A program made the translations under genes and the position numbers. This document shows positions 1 to 11,229 of a stretch of 64,000 nucleotides of DNA, piece by piece. Under the pieces are notes generated by a model. The model was not told where the DNA came from. It did no database searches and saw nothing but the letters and a program-made list of their open reading frames with translations. How positions within the stretch are numbered: position 1 is the first letter of the stretch; the number at the start of each line of letters is the position of its first letter. The DNA is from Cryptomeria japonica (lineage: Eukaryota; Streptophyta; Pinopsida; Cupressales; Cupressaceae): assembly GCF_030272615.1 (NCBI RefSeq), contig NC_081408.1, forward strand, positions 336,814,793-336,878,792, read 5' to 3'.

Positions 1-130
1 CCTGTATAAGACAACAATGATCAAAGCGTCTAGTTTCAGGAAGGATACATCCTATATAAGACATGAATCAGAATCAGATCGTCTGGTTTCAAGAAGGATA
101 CATCCTGTATAAGACATGATCAGAATCGAT
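1..130. repeat. Tandem repeat of about 50-53 bp, 2.4 copies
   Basis: Units start at 1, 51 and 104. Each begins with cctgtataagac (cctatataagac in the second) and the first two end with aaggatacat. The repeat lies in the 3' untranslated part of the Gypsy element and may continue left of the window. Confidence 0.8.
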
Positions 131-484
131 TAGGTTTGATTGATTGATTTGATAAGGTTGATTAGATAAAGAAGTGACAGTTTGTTGATATCAAGTTGTA
201 GAAATATTTGGAAATGCTGATTGTTGATTCTGTTGAGGGAGATAGCATAAGATTTTCATTGGGTCGACAATATCTGGAGAGATATGAGTCATCATTCTGA
301 TTGTGTATACACTTGTGATGATACTTTGATGATTCCTGTGATAGATTTAACCTTGGATAAAAGGAGCTTTTAAGATCCCATGCAAGAATGAAATGCAAGC
401 TAAAATGCAAATGAAATGCAAAGCTATGACTGGACCAATCATTGGATTATTTTGCGTTTTTGTCATCATTGAACTTTTTGAAAT

Positions 485-615
485 ATGGGAAGTGAGTGCA
501 AACATCGATGGTATAATTAAACCATGATGACCTGAGCACTTCTTTCCTAGATTTTAATATAGCAAGTTAACACAAGCATCGAGGTATAATTGAACCGAGA
601 TGACCTGAGTGTTGT
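485..615. repeat. Two direct copies of a ~50-bp motif
   Basis: Two copies share the core a-catcga-ggtataatt-aacc followed by gatgacctgag, at about 491-541 and 562-613. They are in the 3' untranslated part of the Gypsy element. The rest of 1-1460 holds no recognisable gene. Confidence 0.6.
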
Positions 616-1269
616 TTGCGTAAAACAGGCAGTATTAATCATTTCAATACACAAATCGAAAATGTCTTCAATTATATTTTGATGATGATGTCCCGAGACA
701 AATTTGCAAATATTAATGATTAATTTTCAGACAACAGACAAGAAAAATATCATGTTTCTTCATTGTTCCTCTAGTCAATGACATCCTGGAGTCACTCAGA
801 AATCATGATAGCGAAAATCAATTATAGAAAAGTTGAACAATTGTGTTAAAATCATTATTCAAAAGATATTATCCACTGAAAAGTGTGTGATGTCCTTAGA
901 TTGATTTTGTGATAGCTTGATAGTTGATAGTTTGATCTCGTGTTCTATGTTGGATGTGTCTTAGTTTTCTCTTTGATAAGAGTTGTCTAACTGTTGTTCT
1001 ACCTGTTTGGTTAAGCTCAAAATGATCAAGAGTTTTTGCCCCCAGCTAGGTGTAGGATTTTGCCCCAAGCCTAGAAACAAAGTCGTAATGATATATCCAA
1101 ATATCCAAACCATGGTAAGAAGCCACCTGGGATGTTTGCGTATGTATAAAGGCCTAGGATGGTCAGCGCTGATGAATGAATGCAAGTCAAAAAATGCATG
1201 AACTAATAGATGGAAGAGCTAGCTGACAGATAGCGCCTATTTGCCAGGTTTTCACCGTCTATTTTTACT

Positions 1270-1465
1270 GCACTTTTTCTGATATTTGATTTTTTTCTTT
1301 CTTTTTCTTTTTCTTTTTTTAGGATTTTTCAGCTTTTTCCCTTTTTTTGATTTTTTTTTATTTTTCACTTTTTTTGATTTTTTACTGTTTTTGATTTTTT
1401 CTGATTTTCCACTGTTTTTTATTTTTTTTAATTTTTCACTGTTTTTTATTTTTCTGATTATTCAG
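1270..1465. repeat. T-rich low-complexity tract (polypurine on the element strand)
   Basis: Nearly 200 bp of T runs broken by ctt, gat and cac lie directly downstream of the integrase stop on the element's strand. The phenylalanine-rich reading frame across it is a by-product of composition. A G-rich polypurine-like stretch (agctgggggc on the minus strand, near 1038-1047) lies further downstream. Confidence 0.7.
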
Positions 1466-2556
1466 ACATAAAATTTCTTCAGGTGCATGCTATTGATAGG
1501 TTCTTCAAGTTGATCTGCATCCTGTTTTGATAGCTGATATGCTCCTGATCCAAATACTGTTGTGACCACAAACGGACCTAACCAGTTTGGTTCAAATTTT
1601 CCTTTCTTTTCTCTATCTACCTGGTTGCCTGGATTTTCTTTTAGTACTAGTTCTCCCACTTGAAAGATTTGTGGTTTGACCTTTTGATTATAGCTCCGAC
1701 ATATTCTTTGTTGATATACCTTTAGATGATCAAAGGCATTTTGTCTTCGTTCATGGATTAGTTCTAACTCTTGCAGTCTAGATACTCTTTGTTCTTCATC
1801 TGAGATGAGACCTTTTAGTGATACACGTAGAGAAGGTATCTCTACTTCGATTGGCAATATTGCTTCTGATCCATATACAAGAGAGAAAGGTGTGGCACCT
1901 GTCGGTGTGCGGATACTGGTGCAGTAGGCCCATAGAGCAGGGTTTAGTTTGATATGCCAATCTTTCCCGACATCATTCACTATCTTTTTAAGGATTTTCA
2001 GAATAGTTTTGTTAGATGCTTCTGCCTGCCCATTTCCCTATGGATAATATGGTGTGGAGAATCTGTGATGGACTTTGAACTTCTCACATAGCTCTTGTAC
2101 ATCCTGATTTTTGAATGGTCGCCCATTATCAGTGATAATGGTCATTGGTATTCCATAGCAACAGATGATGTAATTCAAGATAAATGCAACAATTTGTTTT
2201 CCTATGATGTTTATGAGAGGTACTGCTTCAATCCATTTTGTGAAATATTCAAAAGCTACAAGAATGAATTTGTGTCCATTAGATGAGGAAGGGTTTATCT
2301 TTCCTACTAGATCAAGTCCCCATTGACAAAAAGGCCAGGATGTTGCTAAAGCATGTAGTTCTTGTGCTGGTGCATGGATCAAGTTCCCATGGATTTGACA
2401 TTGTTTGCATGTTCTTGCTATCTTAAAAGAATCTCGTTCAATAGTCGGCCAATAGTAGCCCAAGCATATGAGTTTTTTCGAAAGGGTAAGACCACTTGAA
2501 TGAGTGCCATAAATTCCATTATGGACTTCATGTAAGGCTTTCTCAGATTCTTCTTG
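1462..2556 (-). pseudogene. Gypsy integrase (zinc finger, DDE core, C-terminal region), one nonsense codon
   Basis: Integrase inserts reverse-transcribed DNA into the host genome. Reading down the minus strand from about 2556, the His-His part of the HHCC finger (HEVHNG...GTH) is followed by GYYWPT and the CKQC pair. The first core Asp follows in GLDLVG, the second in ITDNGRPF, and the catalytic Glu in GNGQAEASN. The frame is continuous from 2463 to 1462 except for one TAG at 2036-2038, in the conserved stretch just before GNGQAE. It then runs through a conserved VYGSEAILP segment to an ordinary C-terminus. It is the best-preserved part of this element and follows the RNase H, as expected for Gypsy order. 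Confidence 0.85.
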
Positions 2557-2624
2557 TCAAGACATCTTAAGAGAGTACCGTCTAGACCTCGTTTAAACAG
2601 GGTATCTGCGATGAGAGTAAAATG

Positions 2625-3330
2625 TTAAGATTGGCGAATAAAGTTTCTCTTTTGATTCTTCGATAAATTGGGAGGTAAGGTATTGTCTTTTAGGTATGTG
2701 TAAGTTTGGCCATAGTGGGAGGAATCATGTCCAATAAGTTGACAGATGGTTTGGGAATCAGGACAATTAAAGGCGGGATGAAACAATTCTTCAACCAGGA
2801 ATTCATAACACTCTTGATTTTCCTGTGTCTGCAATAGAGAGGCAAGTGTAGCCATGGCGTCTATTGCTTTATTGTCATTTCTTAGGATCTATTCAAAAGT
2901 TATTTCTACAAAGTATTTCTTGAAATCATCCACTATCTTTTTATAAGGCATGAGTTTGTCATCTTTTGTTTGATAGTCATCATTGATTTGATTAATGACG
3001 AGTTGAGAGTCTCCAAAGACCTGAAGTTATTTAATGTTCCATTCTACAACCATTTTGATACCTATTACTAATGCTTCATACTCTACTATATTATTTGTAC
3101 ACAAAAAGCTTAATTTGTATGCTTTCGGGATTGTATGCCCTTGTGGTGTGATTAATAGAATACCGTCTCTCGATCCATGTTGTGTTCCTTTAATGATGTC
3201 TGCTCCCAGACTGATATTTGGGTGATGTATTGTAAGATATGAATCGAACCCTAGAACATCTGTATATGAAAAGGTAAAGTTGATTTTCCACCTTTTGAAT
3301 GGTTTCAAGTATTTTTGCCTTGCTAGTTTT
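2625..3330 (-). pseudogene. Gypsy second (archaeal-type) RNase H domain, broken
   Basis: Tat-type Gypsy elements carry an additional RNase H between the usual RNase H and integrase. Here the minus-strand frame shows LITPQGHTIP, then CTNNIVEYEALVIG with the conserved Glu, then FGDSQLVI with the conserved Asp, then NDNKAIDAMA. Two in-frame stops interrupt it (one shortly after VVEWNIK near 3027, one near 2890). Upstream, where reverse transcriptase should end, the frame instead meets the protease-side linker, so the join near 3310-3350 marks a deletion. Confidence 0.8.
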
Positions 3331-3432
3331 GATAGAGAGATTGTTGGATGTAGATAAGTTGTGCCAATGATAGTTGCCTCTGCTGGTTCGATCAGGATAG
3401 ATAACTTCTCTTGATAAACTTCAAGTAAAGTG

Positions 3433-4092
3433 TCAAATCTCCCATCTTAATGCCTCGAGGAGGTTTTCACCATTAGATACATCCTTTATTTTTACTTTTT
3501 CCTGATCTAATGCTACCAATAAATGGTTTTCAGCATTAGACTTGATATTGTTTTCTTTATTTTCACTTTTGCAACTAGGAGATTTGACATTCATTTGACT
3601 CGAAGATACATTAGCGGAATCCCTGGTAAAAGTTGTTGTGGGTTTGATTTCATTAAGATATAAGGATATGGCATGGTCATTTGGAAAGGTATCAATAGCA
3701 GTATGTCCTTCATTTTCCCAGTCCATAGGTTCAGGATAGCTTAAGGATAAAGGATCTTCAGGTTGAATAGTTTCAAAGATATTAGGGGTCATGATAGAGA
3801 TGTCAGAGCTTTCAGTATGTATTTACATGTCTAGAAAGATACTCTCATCAGAATGACCTCGTATAAGAAAATCCTGATCATCCTCGGTTAAGTCCATGTC
3901 AGTCGAATGTGATTCTGATTCAAGTAGGCTAGTTTCTAATGTTTGTCTTTCATACATGTGATCTACATCGACTACTATATATTCTTCTTCATCCCTCTCA
4001 ATTTCAAGTTGCTCTAGTTTGTTTTTCCATGATAGCAAATATTCTCTGGTCCCATGATCTCTTAGTTGTATTTGTTTTTCCATGTTTGACAA
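3433..4092 (-). pseudogene. Acidic linker between protease and (missing) reverse transcriptase
   Basis: Two segments (4092-3823 and 3792-3433) lie in the same minus-strand frame, separated by one TAA. The sequence is rich in Asp, Glu, Ser and Asn (for example ERDEEEYIVVDVDH). No enzymatic motif is visible. By position it corresponds to the poorly conserved region between the protease and reverse transcriptase of Tat-type elements. Confidence 0.6.
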
Positions 4093-4164
4093 AATTGATT
4101 CAAATGATTGTTCCTTGGATTGTGTGCTTGAAGATGCTACCTCTCTGTTATGTGAAACAATGAC

Positions 4165-4845
4165 CTATTGAGCTGATTTCAGATTATTACAACACTGCAA
4201 TGGATTTGAGTCTATTGATATTGTGATTTCCTGTCCTTCGTAGGGAAATTTGACATATTGATGATAGGTTGATGGGATAGCTTGTATGTCTTGAATCCAT
4301 GGTCTCCCCAAGAGTATATTGTATGGTAGGTCCAAGTCTAGAACTTGGCTTGCTGTATCTTTTTGCAAGGGTCCCACTTTGATAGGTAATATCACAATTC
4401 CTTTGGAGTAATGTTCTTCTTCACCAAATGTTTTGATTTTTATCCTTTTCTGGGAATCAGCTGTGTCTTTTGAATATCCTAGAGCACGGACAAGACTCAA
4501 AGAGAAAATGTTCAAGCTAGATCCCCCATCTATTAGGACATGTTTAACAAGCATTCTATGAATAAGGACTTCAATTTGCAAGAGAGCATTATGGGGATGC
4601 TGCAATGAATTAATGCTTCGATATGAAGGAGATGAGCTTTGAATAGGATCCTCGGAAATAGGTTTGATGACAATATTGTTTGGTGAGGATGCTATGGAAG
4701 GTTCTTGCAAGCTTTCAGGACATGTAGGAATAGATGCCTTTGGAGCATCAATTTTCTTATGGATGGATGGATCATTGTTAGATATGGATGCACGATTTTG
4801 ATCTTCTTTAGCCAAATCCTTTAGGGATCTCTTTAAGAGGTGCAT
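4165..4845 (-). pseudogene. Gypsy retropepsin-type protease domain
   Basis: The 226-codon frame carries an aspartic protease active-site motif, VLIDGGSSLNIF, with the Asp near residue 106. It also has the downstream signature LLGRPWIQDI followed by QAIPSTYHQ, which is typical of Tat/Ogre-type polyproteins. The protease would process the Gag-Pol precursor. Upstream, in another frame (5014-4808), is a short stretch ending in LKEIPKGFG that seems to be the remaining end of gag, so a frameshift separates them. No other gag is seen upstream. Confidence 0.75.
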
Positions 4846-5524
4846 AAAAGAGCCACCTTTGAGATGTATTTAAATCCTTGTGAGGTTTTAACATAGTTGG
4901 ATTTTGATTTTGAACTTGTTTGATTGCTCTAATATGTTGGCTTGTTACTTGTATTTTGCTTTGGTATGTCATGTTGATGTGATCTTCAACTATTTCAAAT
5001 GTTTTTTTTTCCATTTCAGGGGTTTGATTGTCTAAAAGTTATTTTGATAAGTGATCAATAGTCAATTTCAAGGCAATAGAGTGATATGACACTAAAAGAG
5101 AATTCAAGTGTTTAAAAGTTTGCAAGTTTTTTGATCTTTGGTTTAGGAGTGCAATGGTGATGATTTGATAAGAACCAGGTCCAATAGTAACGATCTATCC
5201 TACGATGTGGGAGAAGGTTATCCTGACCAAACATTTCAGTTTCGTGATAAAGGATGATTGATCCTGATGAGAAACTATGTTTGAGTGATCAATTTACCAA
5301 AGAGGGTGATAATGCACTTTGAGATGTTTAGATCTTGAACTTGTTGGGGGTAAGCACTTTGAAAATCTTAAGGTGTATATTTTCTAAAGTTTGATTTTGA
5401 CAGATGATAACTTGACCAAGTGAACCAAGCAGACAATCTAAGCATGGATTGACAGATAATAGGTGTTTATGCTTACTGCAAATTGATCAGGCAGAAATGA
5501 TAAATTTGAAATAGGCATGCAGGA

Positions 5525-5775
5525 CATAGCTCTGGACTAATAGATGTAGAGTTTTGTACGACATAAGATTCAGCTTAGGATGACACAAGATACATAGCCA
5601 TACGACAGAACATAGTTTTTCATATAAACAGTAGCAACTCGTACGACTTGGGATTATAGACCATACGAAAAAATAGATGAGTTGTACGACATAGGATAGC
5701 AGATAGTACGACAATTGATTTTATGCAAATAGGCTCGTACAACAAAGATCTTAACTCGTACGACAGATAACCAGA
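5525..5775. repeat. Cluster of tcgtacga-like short motifs (block 1)
   Basis: Variants of gtacgac or catacga occur about nine times in 250 bp (for example near 5551, 5589, 5641, 5661, 5681, 5707, 5744 and 5757). The full 8-bp form tcgtacga is self-complementary. Confidence 0.7.
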
Positions 5776-6984
5776 TAGAGATAAAAATGTTTGTTTGGTT
5801 GAATTTTTTATAACTGAAGTGTAATGTTTTGCTTGTCTTCCAATTTTTTATATGTCTGATTTGTCGATTTAGGGATGAATACACAACAAACACATGATGT
5901 GATAAATGACTCCAATCAAGCTAAATCCTAAGGAAGTTGGCTAAGAATGAAAACCTTTGCTTGCTGACTTAGGTACACACCCAATAGCTAATCAGAATGC
6001 GGTCGCTGAGTCTCACGCAATGGATTCTCAATGTCGTATTATCCGACTCCAAACGCTAATGGGGGCACGATATGGCAAGTGTCTTGGGAGAGTTACTATC
6101 TCTCTTGCACAAAGATTATCACCCTTTCGGAGGTGAATCGAGTCGCTTCTATTTTAACTGACACTCGTAAAGGATCCATTCAGCGCGTCGAGGTATAAAC
6201 TCAATTAAGAGGTCTCCCAGCCTTGAAAACCAAGGTTTGATATACCCGAAGGTATGGAGGAGAGATATTCCCAAGAACTGTCGTTGCTTTGATTTTCATC
6301 AAAAACACATTTATTTTATAGTGGGTTGGATTACTTGGCATTAGCCGTTCCCACTTAGATCATTCCCCTCTCATCGTCCTTAAGGGCTAAGAGTTAATAA
6401 CTCCTTGGGAGGGCAGGCCTGCTAAAGAGATGGACTAATGAAAGCAAAAGATGAGTCTAGCTTTCTGATCACCTAAGAAAGGTGAGAGCATACTCACCTA
6501 TCATCAAAGACATGAAATACATGGTTGTTCATTTTTAGCCCAAAATCAAGTGTGCCTAGAAATTTAAATGAATACACCAAGTTTAGTTGAAGTCATAGGC
6601 AACCTGGAATAAATCCGTTAGTAGTCATGATTGTGTTTTGAATTATGTCTTTGACAAGCGTATCTTCGTAAATCATCCTGCAGAAAAGAGTTAGGCTACC
6701 AAAAGTCTCATAGACAGAACAAGATTAGCATTAGTGATCTGAACTACAAAATTTTATAAAAAAAACTGTATGAAATTTTATCCTAACTTCAAATAGGCAT
6801 AACTTTTTGCTTGGAATTCGAAATTACGAGCCGTTTAACTCGTTGGAAAGGTCTCCAAGAGTTTTAGATGAGATTCACTTTCAAGGGCTAAAAATAACTA
6901 GAAGGCCTTCAAAAATGCAAATTACCAACGTATAGACAAACTTGAAAATTCTAACTTGTAGTTTGTGGAAAAACATAGAGGCAG

Positions 6985-7305
6985 AGAGTTGTACGACACA
7001 GATTTACAGGTCGTACGATAAAACTTTAGATTTTGCACAGAGACCAAAATGAACTTGTACGACATAGGATTTTGCAGCTAGAAATTCTTACGACACAAAT
7101 TTAGCTCTCGTACGAAAATGAAATGAAGCTCGTACGAGTCAGGATGAGCTAGTACGAGTAAAGAATTTGCAACATAGAAATTCGTACGATGTGCATTTAG
7201 CTCTAGTATGAAAAGGAAAAGAGGCTCGTACGAGTCAGGATGAAGTTTTGTACCAGACTAAAAGTTAGTTCGTACGAGTTGGAAAATGAACTCGTACGAC
7301 ATTTT
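6985..7305. repeat. Cluster of tcgtacga palindromic motifs (block 2)
   Basis: About fourteen copies or near copies of the self-complementary core cgtacg lie in 320 bp, spaced irregularly by 15-50 bp. They are often preceded by aact or gct, as in gctcgtacgagtcaggatga. They lie just inside the primer-binding region, in the leader. Confidence 0.75.
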
Positions 7306-7368
7306 GATTCAGGTCCGGTAGAGATAGATGTTTGTTGAAGCTTGAGAGGCTGAAAATGATGATTTTTG

Positions 7369-7388
7369 TCCCACGGTGGGTGCCAAAA
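7369..7388 (-). promoter_or_regulatory. Primer-binding region of the Tat-like Gypsy element
   Basis: On the minus strand the LTR end CATGACA is followed by TTTTGGCACCCACCGTGGGA. A TGGC start directly after the LTR is the usual position for a tRNA primer site. I cannot name the tRNA with confidence. The stretch contains the self-complementary ccacggtgg. Confidence 0.6.
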
Positions 7389-8443
7389 TGTCATGCTCTA
7401 TGAAGTGTACCTGTACCTGCAAACACAATGCACTCAATAAATCATTACAAGCAATGGTTAGCAAATTGAAACAATGAAAGACAAAACCATAGCTAATCGA
7501 CTTATTGCCTCCTAGTAAATGTGAGTATGAATTTTGCTCTCAGATCTTATTATGCTAATTCCAGTGACTTGACTACACTTAGATGGAGGATTTGAATGAA
7601 GAAGATGCATGATCTAGCAAGAATAGCATGATTAAGCTACATGATTTCATGATAATTCTAGAAAATAGGCTAGAATGAAGATGTAATTAAGCTAAGATTT
7701 GAACATGATAACAATGCTTGAAATGATAAGCTATAAACTAGATGCCTATAGTAGTAATAATGCTTCAATGCAAATGATATGAATCAAATGATATGTAAAA
7801 ATCATATAAAATTGGGACATTAAATTGGGACCTTTGAGCTCCAAAATGAGGTCTATTTAGGATTTCCAAGGCTAGGGGTGATGTGGCAAGAATCAATAGT
7901 CAAGATTGATCTAAAGATATCAATGGTTAAATTGGAGGAGGATGGCAAAGGGGGTTGGATTAAAGGGAACATTTGTCATCTCTATGGTGACAAGTGTCAA
8001 GAGGCTTCTAAAAGGGTTTGGATGAAAGGGAACACTTAGTGACAAGTGTCACAAAGGTTCTAGAATATGTTGGATGAAAGGGGACATGGTGGTAGGTAGA
8101 ATGGGTTAGGTTTAGGAATGGGTAGATTTAGGAGTGGTAGAAGTTAGGAGAATTTGAATTTAAAATTCAAAATAATATGAAAAGGATAATTAATCTCAAC
8201 AACTCATAATTGATTTGTTTTAATTAATTAAAGGATTTAGAAGAAATGATTTTGATGGAGGGAATGAATTAATTTGAATTAATTAATCAAAGGGTTGAAA
8301 TGAACCTATTAAATAAATCCTTAGATTTATTAATAAGTAGATGAAAAGGGGAGTTTAATCAAATTGCTTAAATTGGGGAGGGAGATTAATTAAAAAATTG
8401 CTTATTTAATTAATTATCTTCAAACCAATTTTAGCTGTATACA
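7389..8443 (-). repeat. 5' LTR of the Tat-like Gypsy element (about 1055 bp)
   Basis: It starts TGTATACAGC and ends CATGACA on the minus strand, giving TG...CA ends. The end near 7389 abuts the primer region. The start at 8443 is the point where homology to the Copia 1 LTR breaks off, which independently sets the boundary. Confidence 0.75.
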
Positions 8444-9022
8444 CAAATCACTTAGGTCGGTAATACAACAAAAACCTAATTCTCTCATAGAGATTATGAA
8501 CAAATCAGTTCAAGTGTAACCATTGGATTTACATAGCAATCTATACACATTCTTCAAGAAAATTCCAACTGCTCCATGATCACCGCTTCATCGGACTTGT
8601 AACTCATCACACACTATACATTAGATGCAATCCACTTTGCTCATTCCCTAGACAATCAAACAAATGCGCCAAAACAATCTTAACTTATCCTCATAAAATG
8701 ATCACACGTGTCACTATTATTACTGCTCATCATTAGATCTTAAACCAACAAACTTGATCGGTTAGGGTTTAACAAAAATAACAAGTAGGGTTTACTGGTT
8801 ACATTTCTTAGAAAGGGTTTAACCTTATACACTAGTTTACTGGTTCAACTCACAAACTTACATATTGGTTTACAACATCTTCCTCAAAGCTCTTCCTACC
8901 AGTTACAAGACAATATCAATAACAATAACAATATCAACAATATCATAAATACCAATACTGGTTCAATTGACATCAATGACAACATAACATATCATTAATA
9001 CAATCTTCATGCAAATGCCAAC
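8444..9022 (-). repeat. 3' LTR of Copia 1, first 579 bp only
   Basis: It is closely similar to 14427-15004 in the same orientation, by eye at roughly 94-95% identity over the parts compared. Homology stops abruptly at 8443/8444, where the Gypsy LTR begins. Confidence 0.85.
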
Positions 9023-9024
9023 AA

Positions 9025-9040
9025 TATCCCCCTTTGGCAT
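9025..9040 (-). promoter_or_regulatory. Polypurine tract of Copia 1
   Basis: On the minus strand ATGCCAAAGGGGGATATT directly precedes the 3' LTR start (TTGGCATTTG). This is the usual plus-strand primer position. Confidence 0.7.
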
Positions 9041-9385
9041 TGATGGTAATACAAATATCAACGCCTCTGATTGTTGTTGTGAATGGTGAATAGGAATCTT
9101 GGTTTACATTACCAAGTATTCACCATGCTCTGTCTACCTTCAGCCTGTCACTAGTTTCCCTTTGCCAATCACATAATTTTTTTCTTAATCACATAATTCT
9201 TCTCCTAATCACATAATTCTTCTCCCCCTTTGACAACAATGCCAAATTGAAAGTAAAACATGCAGTTGCAAATTTTCACCAACATACTACAACTTGATGC
9301 TCCCCTTATGGAATACATCCACTTCTTCATCAATCCATGTAAAATTCTGCAAGTAATTCAGGGACTGATGCAATCAACATCATAC

Positions 9386-9850
9386 TCAACTAACTTCATG
9401 AGGAGGGACAACCCCCAACTGACTTCTAAGATACTCAAAAGTGGTCTTAGGCAGAGGTTTGGTAAAGATATATGCAAGTTGCTCCTTGGTAGAAACATGC
9501 TCTAAGATAACATCTTTACTTTGAACTTTTTCCCTCAAAAAGTGATACTTAAATTCAATGTGCTTGGTGCGAGCGTGCAAAATAGAATTCTTAGAAATAT
9601 TTATGGCACTTGTATTATCACATAAAATCTTTATAGGTTTCGAAATCTTCATCTTAAAACCTTCAAAAATGTGCCTCATCCAAATAGCCTGTGTGCAATT
9701 CATATAAGATGCAACATACTCAAATTCAGCAGTAGATTGTGAAGTACAACTCTACTTTTTACTACTCCATGAAACAAGCCTTCCTCCTAGAAAGAATGCT
9801 CCATTGGTAGTACTTTTCTAGTCATCAACATTTTCTACCCAATCAGCATC
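9386..9850 (-). pseudogene. Copia 1 RNase H domain, C-terminal part
   Basis: The frame 9703-9386 carries ILCDNTSAINISKN, HARTKHIEFKYHF and STKEQLAYIFTKPL, the standard end of a Copia polyprotein. The catalytic regions upstream (toward 9850) are interrupted by stops. The product would degrade the RNA strand during reverse transcription. It is followed by a short 3' untranslated stretch and the polypurine tract. Confidence 0.85.
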
Positions 9851-9923
9851 TGTGTATGCCTTCAAATCAAAGTTTCCACCATATGGATACCATAATCCAT
9901 AGTCAACTGTACCTTTCAGATAC

Positions 9924-10900
9924 CTAAAAAATTCTCTTGGTTGCTATCAGATGTGCTTCCTTTATATTCTTCTGAAATCTAGCAACTATACCAACTGCAT
10001 GGGCAATATCTGGTCTGTTGTGAACAACGTAGTGTAATTTGTCAATCATTGACCTGTATTCCTTTTCATCAATAGACTTAAATTCATCTTCCTTAGATAA
10101 CTTGCAACCTGTAACCATTGGTGTTCCAACTAGTTTACAGTCACTCATGCCAAAAGTCTTCAAAACCTCTTTCACATACTTAGATTGTGTGATGAAAATA
10201 CCATTCTTCATTTGTTGTATATGCAAGTCTATGAATTTTTTTATTTCCCCAACTAAAGACATTTCAAACTCATTTTTCATTTCATCTGCAAAACTGTTGC
10301 TCATGACATCATTACCTCCAAAAATAATATCATCAACAAATACTTCACTGACTAGTATTTCATCTCCTTCAGACTTGAGATAAATATTACTATCATCATT
10401 GGTTCTTACAAAGCCTATCTTCGTCAGATGTGTATGAAGATGTTCATAACATGCTCCGAGTGCATTCTTTAATCCATACAAAGCTTTATGCAATCTTCAT
10501 ACCATGTCTTTCTCATTAGTCAAAGCATAACCATCCGGTTGCTCTATGTATACCTCTTCTTCCAATATCTCTTTCAAAAATGCAGACTTAACATCCATCT
10601 GGTATACCTTGAACTTCTTATGGGCTGCAAATGCAAGTAAAGTTCTGACACCTTCGAATCTTGCTACTAGTGAAAAAGTTTCGCCATAATCTTCTCCTTA
10701 TTCTTGAGCATAACCCTTGCAAACTAATCTTGCCTTGTTGCAAACTACAACACCATCTTCATTTAAATTATTTCTGAATACCCATTTATTACCTATAACA
10801 TTCTTGTTTACTAGTCGAGGTACCATGGTCCAATTGTTGTTCTTCTCAATTTGATCCAATTCCTCCTCCATAGCTTTAACCCAATATCATCACCAAATGT
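9924..10900 (-). pseudogene. Copia 1 reverse transcriptase, broken
   Basis: The open part (10493-9924) starts at MHKALYGLKNALGACYEHL, a form of the conserved ALYGLKQAPRAWY block. It continues with VFVDDIIFGGND, where the catalytic YVDD has become FVDD, and DCKLVGTPM. The N-terminal part, including the DVKSAFL region and the upstream linker, is readable to about 10900 with several stop codons. Confidence 0.85.
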
Positions 10901-11229
10901 CTCCTTAGCACTTCTAGGTTCAATGGTGGAGATCATGTAAGAGTTCTCTCTTATTCTCCTTCTAGTTAGTACTCTAGCATCCTTATCCCCAATAATCTAC
11001 TCAGGATTGTGGTTCAGTCTTACATACCTAGGAATAACATGATCATTCTCTTCAGGTTCAATTTCTTCATTATCATCTTCTTCTAAATTTATTTGTTCCG
11101 GTTGAACAAGTACATTAGAATTTGCTTTACCGGTTTATGATTTAACAGATTCAGGTTCCAAAAGAAAAATGCAAGGATCTTCATCCTTTTTCTCTAAACT
11201 GGTTCCTTCTGAGACTTTAGGACATTCAT

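Larger units (their letters stand above)
5015..7368 (-). other. Long untranslated leader of the Gypsy element, no gene seen
   Basis: There is about 2.35 kb between the primer-binding region and the first coding remnant. I see no reading frame resembling gag. It contains two clusters of the motif cgtacga (see separate entries) and otherwise ordinary sequence. Confidence 0.7.
1..8443 (-). mobile_element. Gypsy (Tat-like) LTR retrotransposon, defective, 3' end outside window
   Basis: The element reads on the minus strand. From high to low coordinates it has a 5' LTR (7389-8443), a primer-binding region, a long untranslated leader (about 5040-7388), a protease-type domain, an acidic linker, an extra (archaeal-type) RNase H and an integrase. 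The extra RNase H next to integrase, and the retropepsin with a DGGSS site, are typical of the Tat/Ogre branch of Gypsy. Gag is nearly absent, and the reverse transcriptase and first RNase H are missing, so the copy is non-autonomous. The 3' LTR is not in the window. The 5' LTR edge at 8443 breaks a Copia LTR, so this element is inserted in Copia 1. Its target-site duplication cannot be checked because the left edge is missing. Confidence 0.85.

Noticed and set aside
1286-1471. Phenylalanine-rich open frame
   Set aside because: It is a translation of a T-rich low-complexity tract.
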